A DNA stretch of 64,000 bases from Tolypocladium sp. Sup5 PDA-1 (GCA_000750105.3 JPHH03000008.1:682001-746000); one strand, 5' to 3'. Positions 42,393 through 55,600 are shown, numbered from the stretch's first letter. Made by a program: numbers and translations. The notes: generated from the letters alone by a model not told the origin.

Positions 42393-43670
42393 AGGCCAAG
42401 CAGACGTAGGCGCACTTGGTACAACAACGTGCCTACATTGAGACGGTAGGTTGGTACGGACTACGGACTAGAGAGAGGCTCTTTTGGTATCACGCGACTC
42501 TCCAAGACGGCGGCTGAGACGAGTAGAGAGATGTTTTGCGCGGGAGGCTGAATGAATCGAGTCACCTGGCCCATCATTGATTGAACGAGCCGGGAAAGAT
42601 GATGTTTCCGCTGCCAGGAATGAATGAGTGCGGGTGTGAATGCACGTCCCAGACCGCGAAACTCGAGGAAGCTGGGGGGAGATCGTGAGACGGCCGACGA
42701 TGCCGGTGTCGACCTGTCCGGGTCTCGACGATTGCTGCAATGCGCAGGTTGGCGAGAGGAAACTCACAAGAAACAGAGCAAAAACTTGAGGTCTCGCCCA
42801 GGAATTGCGGCGTCCAGAAGCGCGTGAGGCTAACGAGAGCTGCACCGCCAGCGCGAACAGGACAAACAGCCCTGAGCCGGTCTGAGAAGCGGCCACGGGA
42901 TTGGCGCCAATGCAGAGGATGCAGAGCGCCGTAAGACACTGGAATGGGCGTCGCGGCCCGCCGGGGACTCGCCTCCTTTTGAGACCCGACGCCTGACGCG
43001 AGAATCGCGACTCTGACGGCATGCAGTATTTACACGAAAAGCAAGGGATGTGTCTTGGTGTCTCTGGCGCAAGGCGCAGACACGCAAAATGACCAATGAT
43101 GCCCCCCCCCCCAATCCCCTCCTCGCGACTTTTCCCCCCTCTGCCTGATTCTTTCATCTCTCCTTTTGCAGTATTGCTACTCGTACGTCGTCACCCAGGC
43201 TCGATACGAACTTTCTGCTGTTGATCTATCACCTCACTTTCGCCTCGCTCGAGCTTCTCACTTTCAGTCGTTTCTTTTTCCCGGCTCGGCTGTAATATTG
43301 CTGCCGTGACCTGTCTCGCCGAGGTCGTCCGCTCATTTTTCTTCTCATTTTTCTTCTCATCATCCTCATCGTCCTCATCGTCGCCGTCCTGCCTGTTGAA
43401 TCTGAACGTTTCGAGTTATTCATCGTCCCCCACGGGTCCAGCTTACACGTAGGCTGGGGAAAACGGCTCCGATCGACGATCCCAGCAGGTCCAGTACAGG
43501 GATCCGCACATCGCAGCGCGCTGGAGCAGCCTTCAGCTCACTGGCCAGAAAAGCCGACTGGGAACCGGGATCGCGGGCCCTGCCCCTGAGGAGATCGGGA
43601 TACTGCACTGCACTGGGGTGTGACGCCGTGTGATCACTATTCCCAGTTCCGAGTTGCAACGGCGCCCGCC
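42393..43670. other. Intergenic region upstream of the RA-PH gene
   Basis: About 1.3 kb. Contains TACGGACTACGGACTA near 42454-42470, a run of about 11 C at 43102-43112 and a long pyrimidine-rich leader-like stretch (43120-43420). A minus-strand open frame crosses it but shows no recognisable features. Confidence 0.65.
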
Positions 43671-46487
43671 ATGGCCTCGAAACTAGCGCCTGTAGCGCCC
43701 GTCCCGCCGCCGCCGCCGCCGCCGCCGCCAGCGACCGTCTCTCGATATCGCAGCCTGCGAGGCAAAAGCGTCACGTCGCCGCGCGCCTTTGACATCTTCC
43801 GCGACAGCAGCAGCGACGAGGAGAGCTGCAGCGGCAGCGGCGGCAGTAGCAGCCAAGGGCGGCCCGACTCGGACTCGCTCAGGCGCCGCTCCAAGAGCGT
43901 TGCGAACCTGCCCTGCCATGGGCCGTCATCTATAGGAGCAGCAGCGGCAGCAGCAGAAGCAGCAGAAGCAGCAGAAGCACCAACAGCGCCAACAGCGCCT
44001 CCGACATCAGGCACGCGACACCTGCTGCCCGACCCGGCGCCGCCACTCCCCACATCCGTGCTTAGCCCCAGGCCCGTCAACTTCACAGTCAAACCCAGTC
44101 TCACAGCCCTAGAGCATCTCAAATCACCCATTGAGAGCGTCAAGGGGACGCTGCCGAGGCCGAACAAGCACACCGTCGCCTCTGAAGAGGAACACGACGC
44201 TGCGGCAGCGGCTCAGCAGAGGCAGCCCCGGCAGCAAGACCAGGAGGACCCGGCACCACAGCGCCTGCAGCGACGCAGGGAGGTTCCAGCACCGCCAACA
44301 GCAATAACCTCAAGCGAGGACGAGCGCGAACACGCCGCGCGCTTGGCTGACGAGGTCGCGCGCCTCGAGGCCGAGACGGACCGCATCCTCGCCGAGCAGA
44401 AGAAGCTCGACCTCGCGCGCCTCCAGGCCCAGCTCGTGACGCCGCCGCCCAAGCCCAAGCGCTCGCTCCTGAACCTCGACAAGCTCGCCTTCTTGTCCAT
44501 ATCAAGGGGCCGGCGGTCCAACGCCAGCAGCAACGCCAACAGCAGCCAACCGGGCACGCCAAACACCCTCGCGCCCTCTGTCTTCTCGCCCACCCTCAGC
44601 CACTTCAGTCGCAACAGCAGCGTCGACGACGAGTTGCTGCCCATCAGGATGAGCTTCATCCAGCCCGGCGGCAAAGGCATCGTGCCCCAGATCGATGCGC
44701 CGGCGTCGGCCATAAACGGCGGAGACCGGGTAAGCCTCACACGAAGACTGCCTTGTCCGGGAAGCACTAACTGATCATCCCAGCGCATCATCGTGCGATG
44801 CCTCTCATCGACCATCACCCTGCCCGTCACGGCAGACACCTCCCCCGTGGACATCCTCCACGCATCGGCGGAAATGACCAAGCACCACATCAGCCCGGCC
44901 ACGTGTGTCGTCATCGAGTGCTACTTCGTCCTCGGCCTAGAGCGCCGTCTCCGCCGGTACGAGCGCCTCCGCGATGTCCTTAACTCCTGGGACAACGACA
45001 AGCAGAACTCGCTGCTCATCCTGTCATGCGACTCCGCCAAGGACGACCAGGACCTCGACCTCGCCAGCGTCCCGCGCACCGAAGACGCCCCTCCGGGCTT
45101 CTGCGTTCAGCTTCACCACTCCTCGCGCCCTGGTAAATGGAGCAAGCGCTGGGTGACGCTGCTGGAAAACGGCCAGATGTTCGCCTCCAAGCGGCCCGAC
45201 GCCGGCCCCTCGGACAAGGACAGCACGGTGGTGTGCCACCTGTCCGACTTTGACATCTATGCCCCCAAGGAGAGCGAGATGCGGCGCAACCTCAAGCCGC
45301 CAAAGAAGTTTTGCTACGCCATCAAGAGCCAGCAAAAGACGATTGTTTTCCCCAACGGCGAGAACTTTGTCCACTTCTTCTGCACCGACGACGAAAAGCT
45401 GGCGGCGCGCTTCTATGAGCTGGTCCACGCCTGGCGGAGCTGGTACCTGGTCAACAGGATGGTTGACCTGGCGAGAAAGGACAAGGCCCCCCAGATAAAG
45501 TTCAGCCCCTTGGTGAGAAGGGCGACCTCTAGGAGGAGCGGCGATGATGGCGACAAGAGCATGCGGGTGTCCATCGGTGAGGCGGGCTACCACAACGGAG
45601 AGCCGCTCATGGATGTCAGCGGCTTCAAGGCTCCTGATGTTTCCAATATATCTTCCATCAAGAGGACACTCACCAAGCAACCGGCCAGGGAATCCCCACG
45701 GCCAAAGGCTCTCGCCAGGGTCCAAGAGTCGGAGCCTCCCGTGCCGGAGACGCCCAAGGAGGGCGAGTTCTCCGCGAGTGGCCTCCTCGGTGAGGCGTAC
45801 GACAAGCGAAGGCAGGTCGAGCCGGTGAATGCCCAAGCCCAAGGGCCAGTCGTCAAGGCCGATGGCCCGTTTACCGAGGGCCCGTCTCTGTTAAATGGTG
45901 GAGTCGCCACGTCGCCCGACAGTGCTGACAAGGACAAGCCCGAGCCCAAGTCCTGGTTCCCCTCGGCCAAGGAGCACACGGCTCGTATTCGCAGCCAGTC
46001 CATCCACCACCAGCGGCGGCCTATGACGGCAGACGCCGTCGGCCACGCATGGCGCGACAGGCAGCCCGCGCCGCTGCTCAACCTCAACAAGGACTTCCCC
46101 GAGCCGCCGCCGCGCTTCCGCGACCCGATCGGCGGCGGCGGCAACAGGCACCCGGCCGGCCAGCCGCTCATCGACTTCGCGACGGGCGGCCAGGGCCAGC
46201 AGCCGCGCCACGGGGCGCCGCAGCGGACCATGTCCCGCCGGGGCCACCCTGCTTCGAGCACCGGCCCGCCGATGCCACCGCACCGGCAGCAGAGTATGCG
46301 CTCCCGGAGCCGCTCCACGGCCGGTTCATCCCAGGCTAGCGGCAGCCGGCGCCTCAGCCCGGAGGAGCAGCACCCCCCCGTGCCGCCGCTGCCGAGCCGC
46401 TCCGTGCACCGGGACAGGCACGGCGAGCCACCCCGCGGCGGGCCTGCTCCGCGCTTTGCAGAGCCGCTGGTGAACCGCGCACGGTGA
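43671..46487 (+). CDS. RA- and PH-domain signalling protein
   Basis: Two exons, 43671-44729 and 44784-46487; 920 residues. The N-terminal 350 residues are disordered with a poly-Pro run (residues 10-21), Ala/Glu repeats and a short coiled coil (ARLADEVARLEAETDRIL) near 225-250. A Ras-association-like domain lies at about 354-435 (IIVRCLSSTITLPV, SPVDILHASAEM, ERRLRRYERLRDVLNSW), followed by a PH domain at about 455-565 (GFCVQLHHSS, KWSKRWVTLLENGQMF, FVHFFCTDDEKLAARF). RA-PH order with a Pro-rich N-terminus recalls the MRL (Mig10/RIAM/lamellipodin) arrangement that links small GTPases and phosphoinositides to actin; a similar polarity role in hyphae is inference. The C-terminus is Pro/Arg/Gly-rich. 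Confidence 0.85.
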
Positions 46488-47032
46488 TTTCGCGTCTGAC
46501 GTGATGCCCGAGCCATTTCATTGTGTTTAATCATGCAAATTCCTTATGTAAGGTACAGCGGTGGGCGTCGTCGTTGCGTCACCTTCATTTTCTTCTACCT
46601 CATGTGATGCCAGTGCCGGAATACATGTGTTTTAAAAGCGATGCTCTGCTTGCAAGTTTGTGCAATTCAGACGGGCTACCTTAGGGTGGGTTTGGGAAAC
46701 AATAGGCTCAGGCTATGACGGATATTTGGGTATCGTCCTTGGGTTCGGGTTTTGGATACGGGTTGCCTAAGATATTTTGGATGTAGCACTCGCATGGAGG
46801 GCAGTGTTTATAATGTCGAGTGGAGGGGCGTTTAAACAATGACACTTCTGACATGACCCACTACAGACGCATCTCTGCGGGGTGCTTTGAAGCTCGATGT
46901 ATCCGTAGGTAACGTATTAGCTACTCCGTACGGACCTTGTCCTCTAAGGTATCTTTTCTGTATCTATTAATTTAATGTTTCTTCATACAGTTTTAATCCT
47001 CTGTACATTAATAAAGATCCCTGGGCAACCAT
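46488..47032. other. Intergenic region between convergent genes
   Basis: AT-richer 3' flanks of the RA-PH and FPPS genes. Contains CTACTCCGTACGG at 46921-46933 (dispersed motif). No gene seen. Confidence 0.7.
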
Positions 47033-48144
47033 CTACTTGGTTCGCTTGAAAATCTTGTCGAGGAAGACGGTAAAGACCTCCTTCTTGAGGCCCTCGCTCT
47101 CGTCGACCTGGCTGATCATGGTGCGGATCTCGCCGGCGCGCTTCTCCTCAAAGGCCTCGTAGCGCTCCTTGAGGCCCATGTCGTCGTAGAGCTTCTTGAT
47201 GACGGCTTCCTTGGCGTCGTCCTTTTGGCCGTAGTTGTCCTCGAGGATCTTGCGCTGGTCGGGGGTGGCGACCTCGAGGGCCTGGTTGACGAGCCAGGAG
47301 CACTTGTTGTCCTTGATGTCGGTGCCGATCTTGCCAATGTGTTCGGGCAGGCCAAAGTTGTCGAGGTAGTCGTCCTGGACCTGGAAGTACTCGCCGAGGG
47401 GGATGAGGATGTCCTCGGCCTGCTTGAGGTTCTTGGGGGTGGCGAGGTTGAGCTGGTGGAGGGCGAGAGCGACGGGCAGGTAGAAGGAGTAGTAGGCGGT
47501 CTTGTAGATGACGATGAACTGGTATTTCTGCATGGAGAAGTTGTCGAGGTTGACCGTGTCCTCGGGGGCGGTGAGCAGGTCGCAGAGCTGGCCCATCTCG
47601 GTCTGGAAGGTGGTCTCGTGGAAGAGCTCGAGGAGGTCGACGTAGGAGGGGTGGGAGCGGAAGAACTTCTTGAGGAGGGTGTAGATGGCCGACTCGAGGA
47701 TGAAGGCGTCGTTGATGGCGATCATGCCGACGCCGTCCTGGCGGTACCAGCAGGGCTTGCCGCGGCGGGTGATGCTGCCGTCCATGATGTCGTCGGAGAC
47801 GAGGAAGAAGGCCTGGAGCAGCTCCGTCATCCAGCCGAGGGTGGCGGCCTGGAAGTACTGGTCGTCGTCGAGGGCGGCGCCGAGGAGGAGGGAGACGGAG
47901 TCGGGGACGGACATGCCGCGATTGCATTTGCGGCCGAGGGGGTTGACCTCGAGGTTCTAAAGAGAGGCCAGTCAGCATTGCCTACCTTGGCCGATGCGAA
48001 TGTGCTAGGGAGGAGGATAGGTACCTGCTTCAACCAGTCGAGCTCCTTCTGGGGCAGCTTGTACGACTTGGCATGGTCGAGGATGGTCTCCTCCAGCCGG
48101 GGGTAGACGGACTCGAACTCCTTGAGGGTCGTCTTCTTGGCCAT
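47033..48144 (-). CDS. ERG20: Farnesyl diphosphate synthase
   Basis: Two exons on the minus strand, 48144-48025 and 47956-47033 (donor GTACCT, acceptor TTTAG); 347 residues, the normal fungal length. First aspartate-rich motif DDIMD at residues 95-99, preceded by FFLVS, with the aromatic pair five residues upstream that limits chain length to C15; second motif DDYLD at 235-239. The C-terminus ends FKRTK, so the terminal basic residues seen in active enzymes are present. It condenses IPP with DMAPP and GPP to make farnesyl diphosphate for sterols, dolichol, ubiquinone, prenylation and terpenoids. Single complete copy with no terpene genes nearby, so it is the housekeeping enzyme. Confidence 0.96.
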
Positions 48145-49264
48145 GTTGGCGACGGCAGTGGTGCAATTGGGCTGTACGGGAGATGAGGTGCGTGTAGATG
48201 CGAGGAGCAGAAGCAGAGACGAGTTCCTGGGGCAGACCCGGAGATCTGAATAAGATGAGGAGCGCGAGAAGTGGGACTATCGGAACGGCCAGGCCAATTA
48301 TGGCGGGCGGTGAACGACGATACTTACTGCTGCAAGTGCTTGGGCTGTGGTGCCCCAAGTGCCCCTCGACAAACGGAAGAGATGGATGGACCCCTCATTT
48401 TGGGGTCACATTCGGAGGGCCTAGTCCCGCGGTTTTTTTTCTCCCGCAGGCGGTGAGGGGCATTCTCATTGCACTGTAACAAGGCGCTACTGCACCGCCG
48501 GTGTGCCACGAGGGGCAGCTGGAGCGCGAGCCTTGCAGCGTGGTGGGGGTTGTCCGGTCCAAACGACGGGGCCCAATCCAATGGCCAGTCGGGCGTTTGT
48601 AACTGTGCCGAAGCCCTACGTGCGAGCCGTTGCCTGCTTTTGGTATCAACGGCATCGTGATGAAGTCGTGCAAAGTGTGTGGAAGGTACTAGTGGATTGA
48701 CTTGAATTGCATCACTTGACATGACTCGTCGTTGCCAAACTGTAAAGCTGGGCGTATCTCGTCTGATTGTCGTTCTCCCCAGGCCGGGCACTTACACGAG
48801 CAACACCATCAACTGGCAGTACAGGCGATGCACGCGCACGCGGGCCATCATCTTGTCACGTAACACTTCTATTCTTTACATTAATGTACTCAAATTTCAA
48901 GGATTATTTTAACAAAGACGCTCAATTGCCGGTGTTGACTTCAAGCAAGCTTGTTGCTCTGGACAGTGCAGACATACAGTATCCATGACTAAACACTGTA
49001 CGCGCGCAACGCCCAAGCATCTCAACGCGACAGCTCCAGTGCTCCGAGGACGACATCATTATAATACCGCGCCACCACTCACGCCGGCGCATTCGCTCAA
49101 TCCCGCGATACGAGATAAGCATATGAGCTTCGCGCAAGCTGCCTGGAACAGAGCCCTGCCGAATGACGAACTCACATGCCCAAAGACTGCAAACATTTGC
49201 TCGCCGACGACTTGCTTCCAGACGCGGCCGAGCACCGCGGGGGCACGGCACAGAGTAGGGCACC
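48145..49264. other. Intergenic region between divergent FPPS and CDC23
   Basis: 1.1 kb spacer. No reading frame with recognisable features. Moderately AT-rich at 48.8-49.0 kb. Confidence 0.65.
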
Positions 49265-51444
49265 ATGACGCTGAGCGCTCAAGAGGTTGCGCAGCTCCGG
49301 GTCGCTCTACAAGACGCCGTCGTCAAGTGCTCCGAGAGGTGTCTCTACCAGTCGTCCAAATGGTAACCGTCCTCACTTGCTCAATCGTCACTCTCGTGCT
49401 AATGCGACGGCAGGGCTGCCGAGCTCCTCAACGCGCTCCCCGAAACCGATGATGCGGACCAAGACGTCCAGGGCCCCGAAGGCAAACACACGTCTCCGAT
49501 ATTCACCCCCAACCAGGATCCGGAAGAGGCGGCCCTGGAGGCGACAGAGCTGAGCAAGTACCTGCTCGCCAAGTCCTTTTTCGACTGCAAGGAATTTGAT
49601 CGATGCGCCGCCGTCTTCCTCCCCGAATCTCTCCTCTCCACCGTCCTCGCTTCGCACTCCGATGCCGCCGCGGTAGCGACACAAAAGGGCAAAGGCAAGG
49701 CCAAGGCCACCGAGCCGCCACGGCCGTTGACTGCGGGCCCGCTGCCCAAGATGAGCCAGAAGAGCTTGTTCCTCGCCCTCTACGCCAAGTTCATGTCGGG
49801 AGAGAAACGCAAGAACGAGGAGTCAGAGATGGTTATGGGCCCGCAGGACCTTGGAACAGTTGTGAACAAGCAGTTGCTGGTGGTTGGACGATATCTATCG
49901 GCGTGGTTCGACGAGAGGACGACCGACGATGACGAGGTTCTGGGGAGTCAAGGCTGGCTAGAATATCTGTATGTCCCTGACACTACCACCAGAGATGCCC
50001 CAGAGCTAACGGATCAATGTAGGTACGGCATGGTCCTTGCCAAAGAGAAAAACGACGCCAAGGCCATGGAGTTCTTGATTCGCAGTGTTCACAAATACCC
50101 CATGAACTGGGGTTGCTGGCTGGAGATGACGTCTTTAATATCCAGAGTCGAAGAGGTAAGCCAAGATCCCCAGCTATTGGCGACTACCTTGGCTAAGTGT
50201 AGGCGTAGTTGAATCGGATATCCCGGCATTGCCCGCAGAACATTGTCTCCTTCATGTTCCACCTCCACACGTCACTCGAACTATACCAACAATCGTCGAG
50301 TCTCGCCAGCAACCTCGAACAGCTCCTCTCCATCTTCCCGACGTCATCATTCCTCCTCACCTGCAATGCGCTACTGGCGTACCACGCCAAAGACCTGATG
50401 GCTGCCGAGCAGCATTTTAGTCGATTGCTCTCGCTTCATCCACACAGGCTCGACTCTCTCGACCACTACTCCAACATACTCTACGTCTTGAATCTTCGGC
50501 CGAAGCTGGCTTTTGTGGCGCATTTATGCTCGAGTGTGGACAAATTCCGGCCGGAATCCTGTGTCGTCATCGGAAATTACTACTCGCTTTTGTCGATGCA
50601 CGAGAAGGCTGTCCAGTACTTCCGGAGGGCTTTGACACTTGACCGGTCGTGTCTCTCAGCTTGGACGCTGATGGGGCACGAATACGTCGAGCTCAAGAAT
50701 ACGCATGCCGCCATTGAGTCGTACCGGCGCGCCGTGGACGTCAACCGGCGCGACTACCGAGCCTGGTACGGCCTCGGCCAAACATACGAAATGCTCGAGA
50801 TGCACACCTACTCCCTGTGGTACTACAAGAAGGCGGCTGGCCTCCGCCCGTGGGACGGCAAGATGTGGCTGGCCGTGGGCTCCTGTTTGCAGAAAATGGG
50901 CAGAGAGCGTGACGGCATCAAGGCCCTCAAACGAGCCCTGCTGGCAGACGCATACTATGACGTCGGCAGCAGCTTCGGAAGCGGCGGCGACCTTCTCGGC
51001 GCGCGGGGGGCTACTGGCCACATGGACCCCGAGATCTTGCTGCAGATTGCCGTAATGTATGACCAGCTGGACGAAGAAGATGAGGCCAAGGCGTACATGG
51101 AGCTCTGCGTGGCCCAGGAAGACGGCGCGGTGGCGGCGGCCGCGGCGGCCAACTTGGGCGAGTCCGTCATGATACACAACGACTCGCCCGCCGGCTCCGA
51201 CGACTACCACGACCGCGACGACAAGGCCGGCGCCAACGAGGGCACGGGAGTTACCGCAGCCACCAGCAAGGCCCGCATGTGGCTCGCCCGCTTCGCGATG
51301 CGCGTCGCCGACTACGCCGCCGCGAACCGCCTCGCCACGGAGCTGTGCCAGGACGGCGTGGAGGTTGAGGAGGCCAAGGCCCTCGTGCGCGAGATTCGGT
51401 CCATTCTCGAGTCCGCCGGCGGCGTGTACGATGCTGCGGGCTAG
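49265..51444 (+). CDS. CDC23: Anaphase-promoting complex subunit 8 (Cdc23)
   Basis: Four exons: 49265-49362, 49414-49968, 50023-50155 and 50209-51444; 673 residues. The N-terminal APC8 domain (about 1-260) has EATELSKYLLAKSFFDCKEFDRCA and FLALYAKFMSGEKRKNEE. Tandem TPRs follow, with highly conserved blocks: FRPESCVVIGNYYSL, KAVQYFRRALTLDRSCLSAWTLMGHEYVELKNTHAAIESYRRAVD (split here for length), RDYRAWYGLGQTYE and YKKAAGLRPWDGKMW. Cdc23 is a scaffold TPR subunit of APC/C, the ubiquitin ligase that triggers anaphase. An insertion with SFGSGGDLLGARGATGHMD and an acidic spacer near residue 585 interrupt the TPRs, as in other filamentous fungi. Convergent with the GPI-protein gene. Confidence 0.94.
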
Positions 51445-51912
51445 AGGCTGCAGCCGTGGACCGCGCGGCGGGCGTGAGAGTTGGCACAACAATCACGATA
51501 ATAATGGGGACCACGAAGCTCACGATTTTTTGTTGTCTTCCCAAGTATTACGGTTATTAATAATACCTGAAGAACACTTTTTTGGTACACACTTGCCTGC
51601 CATCCACCGGTCTATAATATGTCCAAAAAGAAAGAAAGGAGCGTGGTAGCCCTACCGAGCCTTTCACCTATTATTACCTATGTGAACGCTTCGAGAAAAC
51701 GGTCTCTCAATACCCAAAATACCCCGTTGAATTAAATCCTCCGCCAAAGTCCCACATACTCCTCGCTTTGAAGCTGTAACCCTCCAAATCGATAATGAGT
51801 GTTCAAGAATGGTAGTAAAGAAATCCTCCCCCTTTTCAACGCCAAGAGACGCCCCCAATGGTCAATTGACCTTGGTCTTCGCGGTCTGCTGACATGCTCA
51901 TCTGAGTTGGAC
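51445..51912. other. Intergenic region between convergent genes
   Basis: Shared 3' flank of CDC23 and the GPI repeat protein, AT-rich with short T runs. No gene seen. Confidence 0.7.
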
Positions 51913-52670
51913 TTAGAGGAGCATGGCGGCGAAACCGGCAATGACGAGAGCGCCGAAGCCAGTTCCGGCCCGGTCGGCACCGGCAGTGGGCACGACCGGA
52001 GGAGCGGCAGTGGTCGCGGCCGGAGGAGGAACGACGGTGTTCGGGGGAGGAACAACGGTCTTGGGAGGCGGGACGACGGTGTTGGGAGGAGGCACGACGG
52101 TGTTGGGAGGGGGCACGACGGTGTTTGGCGGCGGTACGACCGTGTTTGGCGGCGGTACGACCGTGTTGGGCGGCGGCACGACCGTGTTGGGCGGTGGCAC
52201 AACCGTAGCCGGGGGCTGGGTCTGCGTCTGAGGAGGAGGCACAACCGTAGTAGGGGGCTTGGTTGACGTCTGAGGAGGAGGCACAACCGTAGTCGGGGGT
52301 TGGGTCGACGTCTGAGGAGGCGGCGTGGGAGGGGTGGTCGTTACAGGACAGCTGGTGATGGTCAAAGTGGTGGGCTTGGTGACCGTGATGGTTTGGTTTC
52401 CAATGGTAAGCGTGGTGGGAGTCTGTACGGGTAGTCAGTATAAGGGCCCTTGGACGACTGAAGTTGTGTAGGTTTCATAGCCAAGGGGCAACTCACGGGG
52501 CAGAAGGTGGTGATGGTCGTGATGGTTTGAGTCGTAGTCGTCACATTACGAACAGGAAAGGTAGGCTTGATGGGCATCCTGGTGGTGGTCTCCTTCCTGG
52601 TGGTGATCTCAGGCTTCACCAAGCCAGCAGAGGCCGAGGCGACGAGCGCCAAGAGCGTAACGAACTTCAT
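51913..52670 (-). CDS. Thr/Pro-rich GPI-anchored cell-surface repeat protein
   Basis: Two exons on the minus strand, 52670-52497 and 52422-51913; 227 residues. Signal peptide MKFVTLLALVASASAGLV; two short Thr-rich blocks each ending in a Cys-Pro (TTITTFCP and TLTITSCPV); then a long Pro/Thr region with repeats PPTTVVPPPQ and about eight copies of the heptad PPPNTVV; a hydrophobic C-terminus (FGALVIAGFAAMLL) preceded by AGADRAGTG, fitting a GPI signal. The Thr/Pro content implies heavy O-mannosylation and a stalk-like shape in the wall. No family can be named. Likely a wall structural or adhesion protein. Repeat number should vary among strains. Confidence 0.8.
52015..52310 (-). repeat. Coding minisatellite of 21-base units
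   Basis: Head-to-tail units around GTGGTGCCGCCNCCCAACACG (read on the coding strand) encode the PPPNTVV heptads of the GPI protein. Units to the left differ from those to the right mainly at third positions, so some copies are older than others. Confidence 0.85.
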
Positions 52671-55600
52671 GATGTTGAAGTGGGTGTTGGTGAGGCAGGT
52701 GAGGCCAGCGAAGGTCGATGAAGTTGGGTGGGCGCGGAGCGAGAGTCTGTATCAACACAACAGCAGATACGTACTTGCGGCGATGGGTGAGACAGATGAG
52801 AAACAAGTCGGTGGGAAAACGCCAGCCCTTTGTAGTCGCCGGCTGGGAGGGTCAGTTCGGGGCCATCAACTGCATTCAGCTGGACCTTGATGCCAATGGA
52901 CAGATGCAATCGTCACGACATTAGGCAGTCGGCAGTCGCCGGATGAGGAACGATCTAGAAAAGCTCCACCAAAAGAGAACAAGACTTCAAAGTATCTGAC
53001 AGAGGAGCTCAACGAGGAGGTGCCACAGACGACCAAGGGTGGGAATACATGCTCGCCAAGTACAAGGAAGCTGGAGGAAGGATGGGACGCCATCCGGAAG
53101 CAAAATGGTGGTGTTCTGCCCAGCGATACGAGAAACTAGCGAGGGGAAGCTGTCAACTCTGATGTAATGATGGGTGGAAACCATGATTTCAGTGGACTTT
53201 GAAGCCAGATAGAGTTGAACGGGTTCGGTAGGGCGGTTGTGATGGTGGGCCCGAAAGCAGTGAGGTGCGAAACCTAGCTGCGCAGGGCTGATGGTGTTCT
53301 TCCATGAGTGAAAGTAAAAACCGACAGCGGCGCCACCAAATCCTGTTCCAAGTTCGAATCCAAACCTTTTGCAGTGTGCAAGAGTCTGGGATCCAATTGC
53401 CGAGAAAACAACATGTCGAAAGCAGAAATGGCGACACAATTGCTCGTGGACGGGTGACATGATGCAACCGGTGATATGATCGCAAGCAACGGGGGATCTG
53501 CAGGACCAGCCAGCGCCAATGGCTAGCCATTGGCTCGGTTGACTACCTGCCGAGTAGTGCGAAGCCGGGCCATTCGGGCGCCTTGGACGACAAGCGAGTG
53601 GCTTGGCAATTCGACGCGAGCAGGAGGAATTCTTCACGATGAGAGCGTCGACGGTCCTAAAAATATCAGGCAATGGGGCCCCGCAAATAGTATACTCGTC
53701 GTGTAATAGCAATCGATTGCTCTGCTAACATATGACAGTAAGAAAGTAGAGCAGACTGGTTAGAGCTGCTCTTGAACGCTAACGGACGGTTGCTGCATGC
53801 AAACGCCACCGGGGAGGGCAAGCTTCGATGAGCGATGGGCTGACTGGAATGCTGAATGGCCTGGTAGCACCGACATGGCAGCTCGTCTTGGCCAGGCCGC
53901 GATGCCGAAAGCGTCCATCTCGCTGGAGATGGAGCCGACCATGCTACATACAGCTGCAGGTACAGCCCATCGCTCGATGGAGCATTAATCGGCGAACTTT
54001 CTTAAAGCAAAATCGGATCAATTCTGCCTGCCCAAGTTAACCTAGACGGAGGCGCTTCGTGCCGACTTTGTTGGCGGCTTGTAACGTAACGAAAGACGAA
54101 ACCAGCATTGTGCCAGTGGGGATTGATCTGTGGTGCGGGTATCGGATCCAACGAATCCGGAGAGAGGGTCGAGCTCTTGCGGAAACCGAGCTTTGGTGGT
54201 GATGGAGATCCAGACCATAGTCACAGAATTGCGCCCGTCGAAGGGAGATGAATCGTTTTATAGCATCAACGTGAGGTAAAGTAGGTGTCGATGCAACCTG
54301 GAAGCCTAGCACAGTGTCCTATCAACAACTTGCGGCCGCAAATCATAGTGCGAGTCACGTGTATGCACGGTCCATTGCTCATTTCGCTCACATGGCCACT
54401 TCCCCTCAAGACGCGGCCAGATTTCGCCAGGCTCGTCATCTTTTTCTTCCTCGTCCATCACTTCATCGACATGGCCAGCAATTCATCGGATCGTCTCTGA
54501 TACGAAAACCCGCCTTGGGCAAGTGCCATTGCGGCTGCGACATATCCCTGTCCTATCCCTCTCAACAATCCCATTGTCGGGGCCAGAGCCGTCGGCTGGG
54601 TGCGTCGAGGACGGCAGGCGCGGCGTGGTTGATGAGTGCGAAAGCGACAGCCAGCTGCTGTTCCGGAAGAAGACGGCGAAAGAAAGATGCAAGTTGTGGA
54701 ATCTTGGCCAGTGCCTTTTGGAGCTGGCCGTCGAGCGACGCCGTCTGCAGAAACAGCCGACCAGCGAGACTTGGTGGGAGAGTCAGTTCGCTCGAAGCGA
54801 GCGACCCATCCAAGCAGAGTACCACATTGGTCGGGCGCTGCATTTTCGCTGGTATCCACCAACATCCTCCCTCGAGACAATCGGCCAAGCGGCCATTTCG
54901 GACTCAGCAAAGGATGGCGCACTGCTGAATGCTCCCCCGAGCACCAACGAGCAGGCTCGTGTTGCCCTCGCTTCGTAACCGTCGGGGGATCACCTCTGCT
55001 CGCTTGGTGTCGCGCCCACCCCCTCCCCCCTTTTCTCCCGTCCCCCTCGGTGCCCTGGGAATGAGGAGTGCGTTGCGAGCATTCGAATCCTTCATGATTC
55101 ATTCAGTGAGCCCCAGTGAGGCCTTCATACCTACTCCGTACGGTACTTCCCATTGTCCAGCAGACTGATTCATCGCCCACGACTACACAAGTTGGTGGGA
55201 CCCTTTTCACTGCCTGGTACTCCGTACAAACGGTCGTGGACAGGTCAGCGAAGAGACCCGTTTCTGCCTGAGGCATTATTGGTGGCTGCCTGAAGGCTGT
55301 GATTCTCGGCCTCGGGCTAGCTCCTATTCACCGGCTGGCCCTGCAAGCCCTGCTACGTTGTAGCTGTGCCAGAGCCCGGTGGAACTTCGGACCTCCAGCG
55401 AGGCGCAGCTGGACACGCTTGCAAAGTCTAACGCATCCGGAACGCCCGAAGTCGTTTACGACGACTGTGCTAACTGTGCTTACGACCTTCCCACCAAAAC
55501 GACAGCGCCCACATCCATCAAGAATTGGGCAGCGAAGTGTTTTGTCAAGCTTCCGGCTGGACCTTGACAAGTTTTTCCGCGAAGTGATGAATCGGAACCG

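Noticed and set aside
42468..43157. 229-codon minus-strand open frame between the reductase and RA-PH genes
   Set aside because: No family features, and it crosses the C-run and the leader of the RA-PH gene; probably chance.
47033..48144. FPPS as part of a terpenoid cluster
   Set aside because: Flanked by RA-PH and CDC23 genes only; sequence fits the housekeeping enzyme.
53340..53375. GTTCGAATCC string resembling a tRNA B box
   Set aside because: No A box at the right distance and no cloverleaf could be drawn; a similar string at about 55080 also fails.
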